From Sulfolobus sp. S-194 (lineage in GTDB: Archaea; Thermoproteota; Thermoprotei_A; Sulfolobales; Sulfolobaceae): 64,000 bases of DNA. Positions 9,491-21,981 of this stretch are shown in pieces. The translations under genes and the position numbers were made by a program. The stretch spans positions 1,763,501 through 1,827,500 of the forward strand of contig NZ_CP035730.1 in assembly GCF_012222305.1 (NCBI RefSeq), written 5' to 3'. Positions within the stretch are counted from its first letter, which is position 1. Each line of letters begins with the position of its first letter. Under the pieces are notes generated by a model. The model was given only the letters and a program-made list of their open reading frames with translations. It had not been told where the DNA came from and did not search any database.

Positions 9491-10075
9491 GTGATGGTTT
9501 TGATTACTAAGATAAGAAAGCAGTCAAAGAGGATATTGCGACCTATAGCTTTAGCTTTAATAAAGATTAATATATCTGCTAATACTATAACTTTTATGGG
9601 CTTAATTCTATCTTTCTTATATTTAGCGATTATGTATTTCTTAAAAGATATAATTATTGGCTTAATTCTTCTTGCATTATCCGCATTTATGGATGCTATA
9701 GATGGGGAAGTTGCTAGATTAAGTAATAAGGCAGGAAGTAAGGGAAGTTTCCTTGATAGTAGTTTAGATAGAATAGAAGATATTAATTATATATCTGGGT
9801 TATTTAGTCTAGGTTTTACGCCCCTCTTGGTAGGACTACTAATTGGTGTATCTATAACAATTTCTTATTTGAGAGCTAAAGCCGAATCTTTAGGAATAAA
9901 AATGGAAGGTAGGGGAATAATAGAAAGAGGAGAAAGAATAATATTTTTAGTTATACTTTTATTGTTGTATCTATTATCTTTTACTGTTTCATACTATTTC
10001 TTTCTCATATTCTTAATACTTTCTATAATAACTGTCATACAACGATTTATTACAGTTTATTCTAGTTTACCATAA
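9491..10075 (+). CDS. CDP-alcohol phosphatidyltransferase, probable archaetidylinositol phosphate synthase
   Basis: This is an integral membrane enzyme of 194 residues. It carries the complete family signature DG-x2-AR-x8-G-x3-D-x3-D from the DGEVAR near residue 78 to the aspartates in FLDSSLD. About five or six hydrophobic helices are visible (for example [19 protein letters not shown]). In archaea such enzymes join CDP-archaeol to inositol phosphate, serine or glycerol phosphate. The inositol-phosphate assignment rests on its size and on crenarchaeal lipid chemistry. GTG at 9491 and ATG at 9494 are both possible starts. Its 3' end overlaps priL by 19 nt. Confidence 0.82.
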   Translation: MMVLITKIRKQSKRILRPIALALIKINISANTITFMGLILSFLYLAIMYFLKDIIIGLILLALSAFMDAIDGEVARLSNKAGSKGSFLDSSLDRIEDINYISGLFSLGFTPLLVGLLIGVSITISYLRAKAESLGIKMEGRGIIERGERIIFLVILLLLYLLSFTVSYYFFLIFLILSIITVIQRFITVYSSLP

Positions 10076-10977
10076 TAAAATTGAAGAGGGTTTAAAGTAT
10101 TACAAGATGCTACACAAAGGCCTAGTTCTTTCATCTTTTTGCATGAATATATTATGTACTTAGTTTTTTTATCTCCTTTAAATTTTTTAATGACATTCTC
10201 ATCTTTTGTAAGATCTATAGCACTTTTTTCATCACCTATATCGATATAATATGTTATTAAAACTTCAAGCTCTGTATTATTCAGTTCTTTTTTTCTTTTT
10301 AATTCTAAAATACAAGGTGGAGTTTTTCTTCCTTTTAATTCATCTGCAAGCTTCCTAATTTGTTCTGGGATTACTACATCACTAACATTTACCATCTTCA
10401 TTAGTTTATCTCTTATTTGAAATACTAGAATCTTCACGATTTCTTCTTTTGTCATATATACTTTACCATCTTTAAGTATGTGTGATGCCAAACTAAATTT
10501 ATTATCTATTTTTCTAAGTTCTCTTGTATATTTTAGAAAATCAATAAAATTTAAAGAATATTTAAGCGATAAAGAAAGAATCTTTTTATTTTTCTTATAT
10601 TTTATTTCTATATTGTCATAATTAATATTTAATCCTAAATATTTGGCTATTTCAACTACTGTTTCTTCACTTTCATTAAGTAAATTTTTCTCAATCATTT
10701 GTGACTCTTTATCTAAGAACTTCTTCTTCAGAATGTCATTATCTAATGCAGCTACAAGGTATAAGGTTGTGTAAAATACTAGAACAGAATCCTTTATTTT
10801 ATCATAAGATTCTAATTCTTTATCTTTCAAAATTTTGTCTATTCTTTCTTTAGCTTGATCAAGATAATAACTACCACTAACTAATAAATCATTCAGACTT
10901 ACTCCTCCAGCATATTTGTTTAGTTCATCTTCTAGTGGTTTTAAAAACGGATATTTTCTAAAGTCTAATATTAGCAC
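10057..10977 (-). CDS. priL: DNA primase large subunit PriL
   Basis: This 306-residue protein matches the archaeal primase large subunit that partners PriS. The N-terminal helical region begins with [20 protein letters not shown]. The C-terminal iron-sulfur domain has four cysteines in order: PPCILEL (about 213), [12 protein letters not shown] (about 276 and 285) and ASCNTLNP (about 289), ending LQFYYGKLE. Such cysteines bind a 4Fe-4S cluster in PriL. The small subunit is not in this window. GTG is the start, divergent from metG with 67 nt between them. Confidence 0.92.
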   Translation of the reverse strand: MLILDFRKYPFLKPLEDELNKYAGGVSLNDLLVSGSYYLDQAKERIDKILKDKELESYDKIKDSVLVFYTTLYLVAALDNDILKKKFLDKESQMIEKNLLNESEETVVEIAKYLGLNINYDNIEIKYKKNKKILSLSLKYSLNFIDFLKYTRELRKIDNKFSLASHILKDGKVYMTKEEIVKILVFQIRDKLMKMVNVSDVVIPEQIRKLADELKGRKTPPCILELKRKKELNNTELEVLITYYIDIGDEKSAIDLTKDENVIKKFKGDKKTKYIIYSCKKMKELGLCVASCNTLNPLQFYYGKLE

Positions 10978-11044
10978 TTCCTTTAATAATTTAGTGATAA
11001 AGTTTTTATAAGCTTATTACCTTTACGAAGGAATTAAGAGCAAT
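10978..11044. promoter_or_regulatory. divergent promoter region of priL and metG
   Basis: A TATA-like run TTTTTATAAGCTTA at 11003-11016 lies about 35 nt before the metG ATG. On the minus strand an ACTTTATCAC run at about 10993-11002 precedes the priL GTG by about 20 nt. A GGAATT purine run at 11030-11035 may be the metG ribosome site. Confidence 0.4.
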
Positions 11045-12760
11045 ATGAAGATATTTGTAGCCTCCGCATGGCCATATGTAAATTCGGTACCACATTTAGG
11101 AAACTTAATAGGTTCAATATTATCAGCAGATGTCTTCGCTAGATATGCAAGGCTAAGATATGGTAAAGAAAACGTATTATTTGTAAGTGGAAGTGACGAG
11201 CACGGAACTCCAATAGAGGTAGAAGCCAAGAAGAGGAATGTGAATCCTAAAGAGTTAACTGATCAAGCACACGAATACGATAAAAAGTTATTTTTAGATA
11301 TATGGGAGATTAGTTATAATAATTACACCAGAACAGAATCAGAAATTCATAAAACTTTTGTCAGAAATTTTATGTTAAAATTAGAAAAATATATAAAGAT
11401 TGAAGAGGACGAAATTCCATATTGTGAGTACGATAAAATTTACTTACCAGATAGATTTGTGAAAGGTACTTGTCCTTATTGTGGATTTGAAGATGCAAGA
11501 GGAGATCAATGTGATAATTGCGGTAGACTATTAACACCAAAACTTCTCATTAATCCTAAATGTGTATTATGTGGAAGAACACCGGTATTTAAGAAAACTA
11601 AGCACTGGTTTTTTGATCTTTCAGCCTTTAATGATAAAATTGAGGAATGGATTAAAAATTCTCAGACCTTACCTGAAAATGTTAAGTCAGTAGCCTTAAG
11701 TTGGGTTAGAGAAGGTCTAAAGCCAAGAAGCATTACGAGAGATAACGCTTGGGGTATTCCAGCACCTTTCGAAGGTGCTGAAGGTAAAACTATCTATGTA
11801 TGGTTTGAGGCATTATTAGGTTATATCTCTGCTACTATAGAATATTTTAAGAATATAGGAAAAGAAGAAGAATGGAAGAAATTCTGGTTTGGAAATGATG
11901 TTAAAAGTTATTACTTTATTGGCAAGGATAATATTCCATTCCATGCTGTAATATTACCAGCGATGCTTATGGCTTCTGGAGAAAATTATGTTTTACCTAC
12001 CGTTATAGCGGCTACGGAATATTTACTATATGAAGGACAAAAGTTCAGCAAAAGTAGAAAGATAGGAGTATGGATTGATGAAGCTCCTCAATTATTAGAT
12101 ATAGAATATTGGAGATTTATATTGATTAGGCTTAGACCAGAAGAGAAAGATACTAACTTTACTTGGAGAGAAGCACTAAGGATAGTTAATACAGAATTAA
12201 ACGATGATATCGGTAATTATGCGAATAGAGTGTTGAGTATGATAAGTAGATACTTTAATGGTGAAGTTCCCCAAATAAAATATGAAAAACTAAAAGATGA
12301 GGATACTAAATTTATTAGTGAGATAAAAGAAGCTCCTAAAAAGATGAGTGAATTATTTGAATTAGGGAAATTAAAAGCCGGAAGTGAGGAAATACTAAAG
12401 TTAGCTAGAAATGGTAACTCATATTTAAACATAAGAGCACCTTGGAATTTGATAAAGAACGACAAAGAAGAAGCTGGAAATGTCTTAAATATTGCTGTCA
12501 ATTCTCTTAGGACATTGTCTATAATGCTATATCCATTAATGCCAAAGAGCGCTGAAAAGCTGTATAACATGTTAGGGTTTAAAGATATAGAGAGAGAAAA
12601 ATGGGATCTTGCTGGTGAACTTGTTATTAAATCTAGTCATAAAATTAATGAGGTAAGCGTTCTATTTAAGAAAGTCGAACTAAATGAGAATGATATAAAT
12701 AAAAAATTAGCTGAAATAAGAAAGAACTTAGAAAAAATAAGACCTACCTTATTGCGTTAA
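11045..12760 (+). CDS. metG: methionyl-tRNA synthetase
   Basis: This class I synthetase has 571 residues. The HIGH-type motif is [11 protein letters not shown] at about 14-24 and the KMSKS-type loop is KFSKSRKIG near 335. Two zinc knuckles sit in the CP insert: [17 protein letters not shown] (about 142-158) and PKCVLCGR (about 171). The C-terminal anticodon-binding helical domain follows. It lacks the C-terminal tRNA-binding OB domain, which is encoded as a separate small gene at 63081-63422. The 3' end overlaps atpI by 12 nt in convergent orientation. Confidence 0.96.
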   Translation: MKIFVASAWPYVNSVPHLGNLIGSILSADVFARYARLRYGKENVLFVSGSDEHGTPIEVEAKKRNVNPKELTDQAHEYDKKLFLDIWEISYNNYTRTESEIHKTFVRNFMLKLEKYIKIEEDEIPYCEYDKIYLPDRFVKGTCPYCGFEDARGDQCDNCGRLLTPKLLINPKCVLCGRTPVFKKTKHWFFDLSAFNDKIEEWIKNSQTLPENVKSVALSWVREGLKPRSITRDNAWGIPAPFEGAEGKTIYVWFEALLGYISATIEYFKNIGKEEEWKKFWFGNDVKSYYFIGKDNIPFHAVILPAMLMASGENYVLPTVIAATEYLLYEGQKFSKSRKIGVWIDEAPQLLDIEYWRFILIRLRPEEKDTNFTWREALRIVNTELNDDIGNYANRVLSMISRYFNGEVPQIKYEKLKDEDTKFISEIKEAPKKMSELFELGKLKAGSEEILKLARNGNSYLNIRAPWNLIKNDKEEAGNVLNIAVNSLRTLSIMLYPLMPKSAEKLYNMLGFKDIEREKWDLAGELVIKSSHKINEVSVLFKKVELNENDINKKLAEIRKNLEKIRPTLLR

Positions 12761-14854
12761 CTCAACATAAGTCATTACTGGTTCGAATTTTCTTCCTCTT
12801 CCTTCATAGAACTTACTGAACATCTCGTAGAAATGAAGCCTTAAATCTTGTATAAATACTACTAACCCTTCTAAGGCTATTGCAAGTAAATTGCCTATAA
12901 TCAATATGACTATGCCAGCTGGGTTTATGAAAACTGATAATAATGATGAGGGATTTCCAGCAGCTAAATAAGCCATGTAAGAAAACGCATAAAGGATATA
13001 ATAGTGTGCTATTGCAAAGACTAGCACACGTATAAATGATATTGTATTTGATAATAACAATAAAGCAGCTTCAAAACCCCCTTCAATAAAGCCAAATATT
13101 ATGGCCGAACCAGTGCTAGCATGCTCATGCTTCTTTAAGAGATATGCTTTTGCAGCCCAATTATATATTAATCCTATCTCTACCCATATCACTAAAATAT
13201 CAGCTAAAATTTGCACATTTGATGGTGCGGGTGTACCAGAATGGAATAAGAAATATGAAATCCCCTCTAATATTGTTGCCTCTTCTCCTTGATAATTGCT
13301 GATGTTAATGAATCCATACAAGAAAACTGTCAAAGGCACTATGTATATAATAAATAATGGTAACCTATCTAAGAATAGAAATTCTCCATCTTTTTTCTTT
13401 ATTGCATTTATAACCCCAAGTAATGTACTTACGAATAATAATATAGATCCTAATAGTAATGATAATAATATAGTATTGATTATTGCGTTAGCACCGGTAG
13501 GAATTATATCGCTTATCTTTTCATAAAATGAAACTGGAATGGGCCAAGCATAATATAATGGACCAACTGGTGCAGATGGGTTATTTAGTAATTCTTGCAA
13601 ACCTCCTACTGGTAATGGACCAAAGAAATCTCTAGCTAGTAAACCCGTTATGATTGCAACTATACTTGAGTATATTAGAACTAATGATAGTTTTACTGTA
13701 TTATCACTTCCTCTCTTTTTACCGTAATTATAAAACCATATAGAAAAGAGTAAAAGAACAAGTGCATTTCCGAAATCCGGGAACATTAAACCAAAAAGGA
13801 AGGGAAATGTTATAATAAGAAATATTGTAGGTGAAATTTCCCAATAAGAAGGTGTTCCATAAAATTCTATTACAGATTCTAAAGGAATAATTGATCTCGG
13901 TAATTTAACATAAGTTGGTGGCTCTTCTTGTTCTTCTCCGTATCTTCTTGGATATTCATAAGTTATAAATGCAATATTTTCTAGTATTCTTGACAGTCTT
14001 TTTAACGATTTATCTGGTACATAACCTTCAACTTGGACGTAATACTCAGATTTTCTTGCCTTTGAGAGAATATTCATTGCATCTCTAATTGTGAGTAATT
14101 TTCCATAAAGTTCTTTAACATTTTTTTCATCTTCTTTAATTTTATCAGCTAACTCTTTTCTTCTTTGAGTTAGCACAATCTGTATATTGTTAATTCTTTC
14201 CTTCAAGTTACTGTAGTAAATTTGTGGTGCAATAAAATCTGGTGTTTCAAATTTTCTAAGTCCAAGTTCTTTTAATATTTCGTCTAAGTTTAAGCCTTTT
14301 CTTGCAAGTACTAAGCTGGCATATCTATTATTTCCTAATTCTTCTACTATAACTACTACTCCTTTATCTTCTAGTTGTTTTTTCTGTGTTTCATTAATAA
14401 CTACTAATGCTGCTTCGAAATGTGTAGAGGAATATAGAACCTTAAGATCAATTCCAATATTTTTAAATGGTTCTACCTCTTGTAGTTGCGAATTTAAAGT
14501 ATCCAATTCTGCTCTTAATTTTCCTATTTCCTCTAGTAAATCTTTATATTTATTCTCTATTTCTAAGCTTTCATTAAATACTTGATTAGATGCCTCTATC
14601 CAATCGTTTACTTTCATTTTCCCTTGAGGTTCTATAATTAATCCGCCTAATTCCATTAAGATCTTCATTTTGTTTATATGTTCGTTTACTTCACCTAGAT
14701 TTCGTCTTGCATCCTCAAATCTAAGGTTTGATATTGGTGTTTTTGGCTCTTCTGGTTCGAATTCTCTAAATTTTAAGAGAGCTGTTATAAGTTCATTTAT
14801 TTTTTGTTTCGGAGTCAGTATTTCCACTCTAGCCATTGTCTCGGGAATAATCAC
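12749..14854 (-). CDS. atpI: A-type ATP synthase subunit I (a), stator and proton channel
   Basis: This 701-residue protein is typical of the archaeal/vacuolar subunit a/I. A soluble coiled-coil N-terminal half of about 340 residues has long heptad-like charged helices. It is followed by a membrane half with about seven or eight hydrophobic helices (for example [26 protein letters not shown]). The channel helix region [39 protein letters not shown] contains the conserved Arg in SFIRV. GTG at 14854 opens the frame, but ATG at 14836 (MARVEIL) is an equally likely start. It is divergent from the rest of the atp operon. Confidence 0.93.
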   Translation of the reverse strand: MIIPETMARVEILTPKQKINELITALLKFREFEPEEPKTPISNLRFEDARRNLGEVNEHINKMKILMELGGLIIEPQGKMKVNDWIEASNQVFNESLEIENKYKDLLEEIGKLRAELDTLNSQLQEVEPFKNIGIDLKVLYSSTHFEAALVVINETQKKQLEDKGVVVIVEELGNNRYASLVLARKGLNLDEILKELGLRKFETPDFIAPQIYYSNLKERINNIQIVLTQRRKELADKIKEDEKNVKELYGKLLTIRDAMNILSKARKSEYYVQVEGYVPDKSLKRLSRILENIAFITYEYPRRYGEEQEEPPTYVKLPRSIIPLESVIEFYGTPSYWEISPTIFLIITFPFLFGLMFPDFGNALVLLLFSIWFYNYGKKRGSDNTVKLSLVLIYSSIVAIITGLLARDFFGPLPVGGLQELLNNPSAPVGPLYYAWPIPVSFYEKISDIIPTGANAIINTILLSLLLGSILLFVSTLLGVINAIKKKDGEFLFLDRLPLFIIYIVPLTVFLYGFINISNYQGEEATILEGISYFLFHSGTPAPSNVQILADILVIWVEIGLIYNWAAKAYLLKKHEHASTGSAIIFGFIEGGFEAALLLLSNTISFIRVLVFAIAHYYILYAFSYMAYLAAGNPSSLLSVFINPAGIVILIIGNLLAIALEGLVVFIQDLRLHFYEMFSKFYEGRGRKFEPVMTYVELTQ

Positions 14855-14924
14855 TGTGATTCAATATGTTAAATTACGGATAGGTTAAAAATATTTAATT
14901 CTTAATTTAAAATGATAGTTCGAG
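14855..14924. promoter_or_regulatory. divergent promoter of atpI and the atpF-K operon
   Basis: The AT-rich element AAAAATATTTA at 14887-14897 lies about 30 nt before the atpF ATG at 14925 and fits a TATA box. The 70-nt gap must also hold the leftward atpI promoter, for which ATATTG/AACATATT sequences at about 14860-14870 are possible. The sequence suggests the two halves of the ATP synthase locus are driven from one region. Confidence 0.4.
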
Positions 14925-15227
14925 ATGGGTAAAGTTTTAGTTATTGGGGATAAGTACACTGTGAACCTTTTTAGATTAATTGGTGTTGAAAGCTTAGTCC
15001 TAGAAGATCCTCTAAAATTAGAGGATACGATACAAAAACTGAAGAAAAGAGAGGATATAGATCTGATACTGATTTCTAATGATTTATATACGCCAGTAAA
15101 AGAGAAAATAGATTCTTTATTGTTAGAACAGAAAAAGCCTTTAATAACGATTATACCTTCTCCTTATAGTGAATCTAAACCAATTGATGTGAAAAGTTTA
15201 ATACTTAGAGCACTAGGATTTGGGTGA
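14925..15227 (+). CDS. atpF: A-type ATP synthase subunit F
   Basis: This 100-residue protein is the usual length for subunit F of the central stalk. The fold signature begins GKVLVIGDKYTVNLFRLIGVES. A strand DLILISNDLYTPVKEKID follows, then PLITIIPSPYSESKP near residues 75-90. It is the first gene of the rightward atp operon, and its stop overlaps the start of atpE by 3 nt. Subunit F binds subunit D in the rotor of archaeal ATPases. Confidence 0.92.
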   Translation: MGKVLVIGDKYTVNLFRLIGVESLVLEDPLKLEDTIQKLKKREDIDLILISNDLYTPVKEKIDSLLLEQKKPLITIIPSPYSESKPIDVKSLILRALGFG

Positions 15228-15808
15228 TAAAGTTGGTCTCTTTTGAAGATTTGCTGAATAATTCTTTAAATGAAGAAAAAAATAAGATTACCGAAGAATT
15301 TAAAAAAATTTTATCCGAAATGAACCAAATAATAGATGAGGCTTATGCAGAAATATACAGAGAATATAGTGCTAAAATAATAGATCTTGTAAATAAAAAC
15401 AATGATAGAATTAGGGGAGAAATAGCTAAAATGGAGATAGAAAATAAGAGACTTATAAGTAGAGAAATGGACTATTGGATAGAAAATGTTAAGGAAAATG
15501 CAAAAAAATCATTATACGAATTTGTTAAAACTGATAATTATAAAAAAGGCTTAGAATCCATTATTAGTAGAGAAGTAAGCGATGGTTCAATTATTTATTG
15601 CTCATCTGGTGATCAAAAATCCATAAGTGATATTATTAAGAAGAAGAAGATTAGCTGTAAGATTGTCGTTGATGAAAAAATAGTAGGCGGTATTAAAATT
15701 TACTATCCTGATAAAAGTTTATTAAAAGATTTTACACTTGAAACAATTTTAAATCAAGTTTTTGATGATATAAGGGATAAAATAGCCCAAATTTTATTTG
15801 GTGAGTAA
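15224..15808 (+). CDS. atpE: A-type ATP synthase subunit E
   Basis: This 194-residue protein has a long charged N-terminal helix of about 100 residues, rich in Lys, Glu and Ile, predicted to form a coiled coil. A smaller globular C-terminal part contains [29 protein letters not shown], the conserved subunit E C-terminal region. It is a peripheral stalk component. GTG start, overlapping the atpF stop. Denda and others described this subunit in the Sulfolobus enzyme as delta; that naming is from memory. Confidence 0.9.
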   Translation: MIKLVSFEDLLNNSLNEEKNKITEEFKKILSEMNQIIDEAYAEIYREYSAKIIDLVNKNNDRIRGEIAKMEIENKRLISREMDYWIENVKENAKKSLYEFVKTDNYKKGLESIISREVSDGSIIYCSSGDQKSISDIIKKKKISCKIVVDEKIVGGIKIYYPDKSLLKDFTLETILNQVFDDIRDKIAQILFGE

Positions 15809-15809
15809 G

Positions 15810-17588
<1,779 letters not shown>

Positions 17589-18986
17589 ATGAGTCTCCTT
17601 AATGTTAGGGAATATTCAAATATTTCAATGATTAAAGGTCCATTAATTGCTGTTCAAGGGGTTAGTGATGCCGCTTATAATGAGTTAGTTGAAATTGAGA
17701 TGCCAGATGGAAGTAAAAGAAGAGGGTTAGTTGTAGATTCTCAGATGGGTGTCACATTCGTTCAGGTATTTGAAGGCACTACTGGAATTTCTCCTACTGG
17801 TTCCAGGGTAAGGTTTCTAGGTAGAGGTTTAGAAGTTAAAATATCAGAAGAGATGCTAGGTAGAATATTTAATCCATTGGGTGAACCATTAGATAATGGT
17901 CCACCAGTAATAGGTGGTGAGAAGAGAAACATAAATGGTGATCCGATAAACCCAGCTACCAGAGAATATCCAGAAGAATTTATACAAACTGGTATATCTG
18001 CAATAGATGGGTTAAATTCATTACTTAGAGGTCAAAAATTACCGATATTTAGCGGAAGTGGTTTACCTGCAAATACTTTAGCCGCTCAAATAGCAAAACA
18101 AGCTACTGTTAGAGGAGAAGAAAGCAATTTTGCAGTAGTATTTGCAGCTATAGGAGTTAGATATGATGAAGCGTTATTCTTTAGGAAATTCTTTGAAGAA
18201 ACTGGGGCAATTAATAGGGTAGCTATGTTCGTTACATTAGCTAATGATCCGCCCTCTTTAAAGATCTTAACTCCTAGAACTGCATTAACGTTAGCGGAAT
18301 ATTTAGCCTTTGAACAAGATATGCACGTACTAGCAATATTAATTGATATGACCAACTATTGTGAGGCTCTAAGGGAAATTAGTGCTGCTAGAGAAGAAGT
18401 ACCTGGCAGAGGTGGATATCCTGGTTATATGTACACTGATTTAGCAACGATTTATGAAAGAGCAGGAAAAGTTATAGGGAAGAAGGGCTCAATCACGCAG
18501 ATGCCAATATTGACAATGCCAAATGACGATATAACCCATCCAATTCCAGACTTAACGGGTTATATAACTGAAGGACAGATTGTGTTAGATAGGTCACTAT
18601 TTAATAAGGGTATATATCCTCCAATTAATGTACTGATGAGTTTATCAAGGCTAATGAAAGATGGTATTGGAGAAGGAAAAACTAGGGATGATCACAAGGA
18701 TGTCTCAAATCAGTTATTTGCCTCATATGCTAGAGCACAGGATATTAGAGGTTTAGCAGCAATAATAGGTGAAGATAGTTTATCTGAAGTAGATAGGAAA
18801 TATTTGTTATTTGCTGAAGCATTTGAAAGAAGATTTGTTGCTCAAGGTGTTAATGAAAATAGGAGTATAGAGACCACATTGGATATTGGCTGGGAAGTAT
18901 TGTCTATATTACCAGAGTCAGAGCTTTCACTTATAAGGTCAGAATATATTAAGAAATATCATCCTAATTACCGTGGTAAGAAATGA
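17589..18986 (+). CDS. atpB: A-type ATP synthase regulatory subunit B
   Basis: This 465-residue protein is homologous to subunit A but lacks a true P-loop. The corresponding segment reads [20 protein letters not shown] near residue 150, as in all non-catalytic B subunits. Other landmarks are the [20 protein letters not shown] barrel strand and the [23 protein letters not shown] segment near 315. Together with A it forms the hexameric head. The ATG follows the atpA stop directly, and the 3' end overlaps atpD by 4 nt. Confidence 0.97.
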   Translation: MSLLNVREYSNISMIKGPLIAVQGVSDAAYNELVEIEMPDGSKRRGLVVDSQMGVTFVQVFEGTTGISPTGSRVRFLGRGLEVKISEEMLGRIFNPLGEPLDNGPPVIGGEKRNINGDPINPATREYPEEFIQTGISAIDGLNSLLRGQKLPIFSGSGLPANTLAAQIAKQATVRGEESNFAVVFAAIGVRYDEALFFRKFFEETGAINRVAMFVTLANDPPSLKILTPRTALTLAEYLAFEQDMHVLAILIDMTNYCEALREISAAREEVPGRGGYPGYMYTDLATIYERAGKVIGKKGSITQMPILTMPNDDITHPIPDLTGYITEGQIVLDRSLFNKGIYPPINVLMSLSRLMKDGIGEGKTRDDHKDVSNQLFASYARAQDIRGLAAIIGEDSLSEVDRKYLLFAEAFERRFVAQGVNENRSIETTLDIGWEVLSILPESELSLIRSEYIKKYHPNYRGKK

Positions 18987-19633
18987 GTTCGAGAAAAATT
19001 CTACCTACAAAACTTAATCTGATTAACTTAAGAAAACAGATAAGATTAACTAGAACTATAAAAAGACTCTTAGAAAATAAAAGAGAAGTTCTTTTGATAT
19101 ATCTAAGAGAATATGCTAATGAGTATGAGAAACTTTATTCAGAAGTTAGTCAACTGCTTAAAGAGGTCTATGAAACATATTTGATGGGTGTAAGTGCAGA
19201 AGGAATATCTACAGTTGAATCTTATGCCAACTCTGTTCCTTCATCTTTACAAGTAAAAAGTGATCTTAAGGTTCTTTTTGGAGTAAGAATACCTATAGTT
19301 AAACTTGATGAGAATTCTATACAACCTCAGCCTTTTGGTAATATAGAAGTTTCACCTTATATAACTAAATCAAGAGAAGCGATTGCTGAAGCATTTAAGA
19401 AGATATTAGAGCTTGTTGAAATGGAATCTGCAATAAGGTCATTATCTGCTGAATTAAGAAAAACTCAAAGACTAATTAATGCAATCGATTCTTATATACT
19501 CCCATATTATACTTCTTCTGCTAAATATATTAAAGGAGTTCTAGATGATAGAACAAGAGAAGAATTTGTTAGACTTAAGATGATAAGAAAAGTTCTCCAA
19601 AGGAGGAGGGGGGAAAATGTCGGAAATAGATAA
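18983..19633 (+). CDS. atpD: A-type ATP synthase subunit D
   Basis: This 216-residue central-stalk subunit is expected to form a long antiparallel coiled coil. The N-terminal helix contains [35 protein letters not shown]. The C-terminal helix contains [52 protein letters not shown], matching the conserved end of subunit D. It starts at an ATGA overlap with atpB. Its last 17 nt overlap the start of the small epsilon gene. It transmits rotation to the c ring with subunit F. Confidence 0.93.
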   Translation: MSSRKILPTKLNLINLRKQIRLTRTIKRLLENKREVLLIYLREYANEYEKLYSEVSQLLKEVYETYLMGVSAEGISTVESYANSVPSSLQVKSDLKVLFGVRIPIVKLDENSIQPQPFGNIEVSPYITKSREAIAEAFKKILELVEMESAIRSLSAELRKTQRLINAIDSYILPYYTSSAKYIKGVLDDRTREEFVRLKMIRKVLQRRRGENVGNR

Positions 19634-19796
19634 ATCAACAATAGATAAATATATAAATATTTTGAAATCAAAACTCGATCAGAAGAAAAGTGAATTACTT
19701 TCAAAAATAAATATGGAATATGAAAAAACACTAAAGCAACGACTAGATGAGCTAGAAAAGCTTAAAGGAAATATTTTAAAGGAAGTTCAAAAATAA
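19617..19796 (+). CDS. A-type ATPase epsilon subunit, 7 kDa (atpG-like)
   Basis: This short gene encodes 59 residues from ATG 19617 to TAA 19796, beginning [20 protein letters not shown] and ending [12 protein letters not shown] strong ribosome site, AGGAGGAGGGGGG, lies 3 nt before the ATG. The product is almost entirely charged and helical with heptad-like leucines, so a coiled coil is likely. Its place between atpD and the proteolipid gene matches the 7-kDa epsilon subunit reported in the Sulfolobus ATPase operon (recalled). It is probably the G/H peripheral-stalk partner of subunit E. It is short enough to be missed by automated calling. Confidence 0.85.
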   Translation: MSEIDKSTIDKYINILKSKLDQKKSELLSKINMEYEKTLKQRLDELEKLKGNILKEVQK

Positions 19797-19813
19797 TATC
19801 ACGGTGTCTTGAT

Positions 19814-20119
19814 ATGAAGAAAACGTGGCTACCGCTTCTCTTGTTACCACTTCTAGTATCTGCTACTATTTTTTCAGCACAAGCACCATCAGATACTGCA
19901 CAAGGTTTTGCCGGTATTAACATAGGTGCAGGACTAGCAGTTGGTTTAGCTGCGATAGGTGCTGGTGTTGCTGTAGGTATGGCTGCTGCCGCTGGTATTG
20001 GTGTGTTAACAGAAAGAAGAGATATGTTCGGTACAGTTCTAATTTTCGTAGCTATTGGTGAAGGAATAGCAGTATACGGAATCTTGTTCGCTGTACTAAT
20101 GTTGTTCGGTAAGTTCTAA
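19814..20119 (+). CDS. atpK: A-type ATP synthase proteolipid subunit c (K)
   Basis: This 101-residue membrane proteolipid starts with a signal-like hydrophobic stretch of about 23 residues ([15 protein letters not shown]) that may be cleaved after SAQA. Two transmembrane helices follow: the Gly/Ala-rich [23 protein letters not shown], and [24 protein letters not shown] with the proton-binding carboxylate Glu83. One hairpin means one carboxylate per subunit. The polar loop LTERRDM joins them. GGTG lies 8 nt before the ATG. It is the last gene of the atp operon. Confidence 0.95.
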   Translation: MKKTWLPLLLLPLLVSATIFSAQAPSDTAQGFAGINIGAGLAVGLAAIGAGVAVGMAAAAGIGVLTERRDMFGTVLIFVAIGEGIAVYGILFAVLMLFGKF

Positions 20120-20164
20120 AAGACAAAAATGTTTTTTATCTTCTTCTTATTTTCCTTTTCCTAA
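20120..20164 (+). promoter_or_regulatory. end of the atp operon and proS promoter
   Basis: This 45-nt gap contains TTTTTTAT at 20132-20139, about 26-32 nt before the proS ATG, which fits a TATA box for a leaderless transcript. The pyrimidine-rich run CTTCTTCTTATTTTCCTTTTCC is also the kind of tract at which Sulfolobales transcripts end, so the same bases may terminate the atp message. Confidence 0.4.
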
Positions 20165-21616
20165 ATGAGAGTTTCCAGGGAAAAGTGGGAGAAAAATTTT
20201 AGTGAATGGTTAGATTGGGTATTAAGAGAGGCTGAGATTTATGATTATGGCCGATATCCAGTAAAGGGCATGGGAGTGTGGATGCCATATGGTTTTAAGA
20301 TTAGACAAAACGTACTTCAACTTATTAGAAAATTATTAGATGAAACTGGGCACGAAGAAGTTTTGTTTCCATTACTTATCCCAGAAGATCTATTAAAAAA
20401 AGAAAGTGAACATATAAGAGGCTTTGAGGAAGAGGTATATTGGGTAACTAAAGGTGGTTCTCAAGACCTAGATGTGAAACTAGCATTAAGACCTACCAGT
20501 GAAACTTCTATAACATATATGGAATCCTTTTGGGTTAAAAGCTATAGACAATTACCTAAAAAATATTACCAAATTGTTAGTGTATTCAGATATGAGACCA
20601 AAGCTACAAGGCCTATGATGAGATTAAGGGAAATAACAACTTTCAAGGAAGCCCATACACTTCACGAAACATATGAAGATGCAGCTCGTCAAGTAGAAGA
20701 AGCTGTAAGTATATATAAAGCGTTCTTTGATGAGCTTGGTATTCCTTATATGATTTCTAAAAGGCCTGAGTGGGATAAATTTGCTGGAGCTGAGTACACT
20801 ATAGCTTTTGATACTATATTACCAGATTCAAGAGTTTTACAAATAGGTACTGTACACCATTTAGGTCAACACTTTACTAAGGCTTTTGATTTTAAAATCC
20901 AAAGAAAAGATGGAAGTTTAGATTATCCTCATCAAACGAGTTATGGGATTTCAGATAGAGTAATAGCAGTACTTATAGCTATAAATGGTGATGATCACGG
21001 TCCAGTACTAAATCCTAGAATAGCTCCAATAAAGGTAGTTATAGTTCCTATACCAGCTAAGGACGAGGAAACAACGGCTAAAGTTATTAGTTATGCTAAA
21101 GAAATTGGAGAAAATCTAAAGAATAAAGGTATTACTGTGGTAATAGACGATGATAAAGAGAAAACACCTGGTGAGAAATTCTACACATGGGAATTAAAAG
21201 GAGTTCCTTTGAGAATTGAAATAGGTCCCAGGGAACTAAATAATAATACTGCTTATATTAAAAGAAGGGATACTTTTGAAGGTAAATTGGTATCTAAAGA
21301 TAAGGTAGCTGAAGAGGTAAATACTCTATTAGAAAAAATGAAGAATGATTTACATGAAAAGGCATTGAAGTTCTTAAAGGAGAGAATAATATATACTGAA
21401 GACCTTAATGAGGCTAAAAAGATTTTAGAAGAAAGAGCTGGTGTTGTTGAAGTGCCATGGTGTGGTGATAATAATTGTGGCTTGCAACTTCAAGATGAAA
21501 CTAATGCTAGAGTTTTAGGTATTCCTCTTGATGAAAATAAAGATGTTAGTAATACAAAATGTGTATTGTGTAAAAAACCAGCAAAATCATTACTTAGGTT
21601 GGCAAAAACTTATTAA
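20165..21616 (+). CDS. proS: prolyl-tRNA synthetase
   Basis: This class II synthetase has 483 residues and the archaeal/eukaryal type without the bacterial editing insertion. Motif 2 is in [26 protein letters not shown] near residue 140. The catalytic core has [10 protein letters not shown] and [14 protein letters not shown]. After the anticodon-binding domain comes the zinc-type C-terminal domain with [13 protein letters not shown] and [10 protein letters not shown], ending in the conserved Tyr. It has its own promoter after the atp operon. Confidence 0.96.
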   Translation: MRVSREKWEKNFSEWLDWVLREAEIYDYGRYPVKGMGVWMPYGFKIRQNVLQLIRKLLDETGHEEVLFPLLIPEDLLKKESEHIRGFEEEVYWVTKGGSQDLDVKLALRPTSETSITYMESFWVKSYRQLPKKYYQIVSVFRYETKATRPMMRLREITTFKEAHTLHETYEDAARQVEEAVSIYKAFFDELGIPYMISKRPEWDKFAGAEYTIAFDTILPDSRVLQIGTVHHLGQHFTKAFDFKIQRKDGSLDYPHQTSYGISDRVIAVLIAINGDDHGPVLNPRIAPIKVVIVPIPAKDEETTAKVISYAKEIGENLKNKGITVVIDDDKEKTPGEKFYTWELKGVPLRIEIGPRELNNNTAYIKRRDTFEGKLVSKDKVAEEVNTLLEKMKNDLHEKALKFLKERIIYTEDLNEAKKILEERAGVVEVPWCGDNNCGLQLQDETNARVLGIPLDENKDVSNTKCVLCKKPAKSLLRLAKTY

Positions 21617-21649
21617 TAATATAAACTAGGAATTAAATAGGGTGTAAAA

Positions 21650-21937
21650 TTGCCAAAGAAGAGAGAGAACAGAGGAAGAAGAAAAGGAGATAAAGGACAT
21701 GTTGGTTATATAAGTTGTGATCAATGTGGTGCTAGAGTACCAGAGGATAAGGCCATATGCGTTACGAAGATGTATAGTCCAGTAGATCCAGCTTTAGCTT
21801 CTGAATTAGAAAAGAAAGGAGCTATAATAATGAGATATCCAGTTACTAAATGTTATTGTGTAAATTGTGCCGTATTCTTGGGGATAATTAAGATTAGACC
21901 AGAAGAAGAAAGAAAACAAAAAGCAAAACTCTACTAA
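21650..21937 (+). CDS. rps26e: 30S ribosomal protein S26e
   Basis: This 95-residue small-subunit protein occurs in Crenarchaeota and eukaryotes. A basic N-terminus (KKRENRGRRKGDKG) is followed by a zinc-binding region with ISCDQCGARVPEDKAIC and TKCYCVNCAVFLGI, giving CxxC pairs. It begins with TTG, supported by a GGGTG ribosome site at about 21640-21644 and by family alignment. It lies 33 nt after proS with a TATA-like run AATATAAAC between, so it may be transcribed independently. Confidence 0.93.
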   Translation: MPKKRENRGRRKGDKGHVGYISCDQCGARVPEDKAICVTKMYSPVDPALASELEKKGAIIMRYPVTKCYCVNCAVFLGIIKIRPEEERKQKAKLY

Positions 21938-21941
21938 TAAA

Positions 21942-21981
21942 CTTTTTTATATGTTTTACGTATATTTTAACTTGACGTCAA
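21942..21981 (+). promoter_or_regulatory. pdxS promoter with a 10-bp palindrome
   Basis: The TATA-like CTTTTTTATATG at 21942-21953 lies 29-40 nt before the pdxS ATG. A perfect palindrome, TTGACGTCAA, occupies 21972-21981 and abuts the ATG at 21982, where a leaderless transcript would begin. A binding factor there could block initiation. No regulator is known to me for this site. Confidence 0.4.

Noticed and set aside
12217-12570. Minus-strand 117-residue frame inside metG and similar long antisense frames in gltX, ilvB, hisC, pyrE and lpdA
   Set aside because: They lie wholly inside confident genes, show hydrophobic or Ser-rich composition typical of antisense translation, and have no ribosome site or family match.
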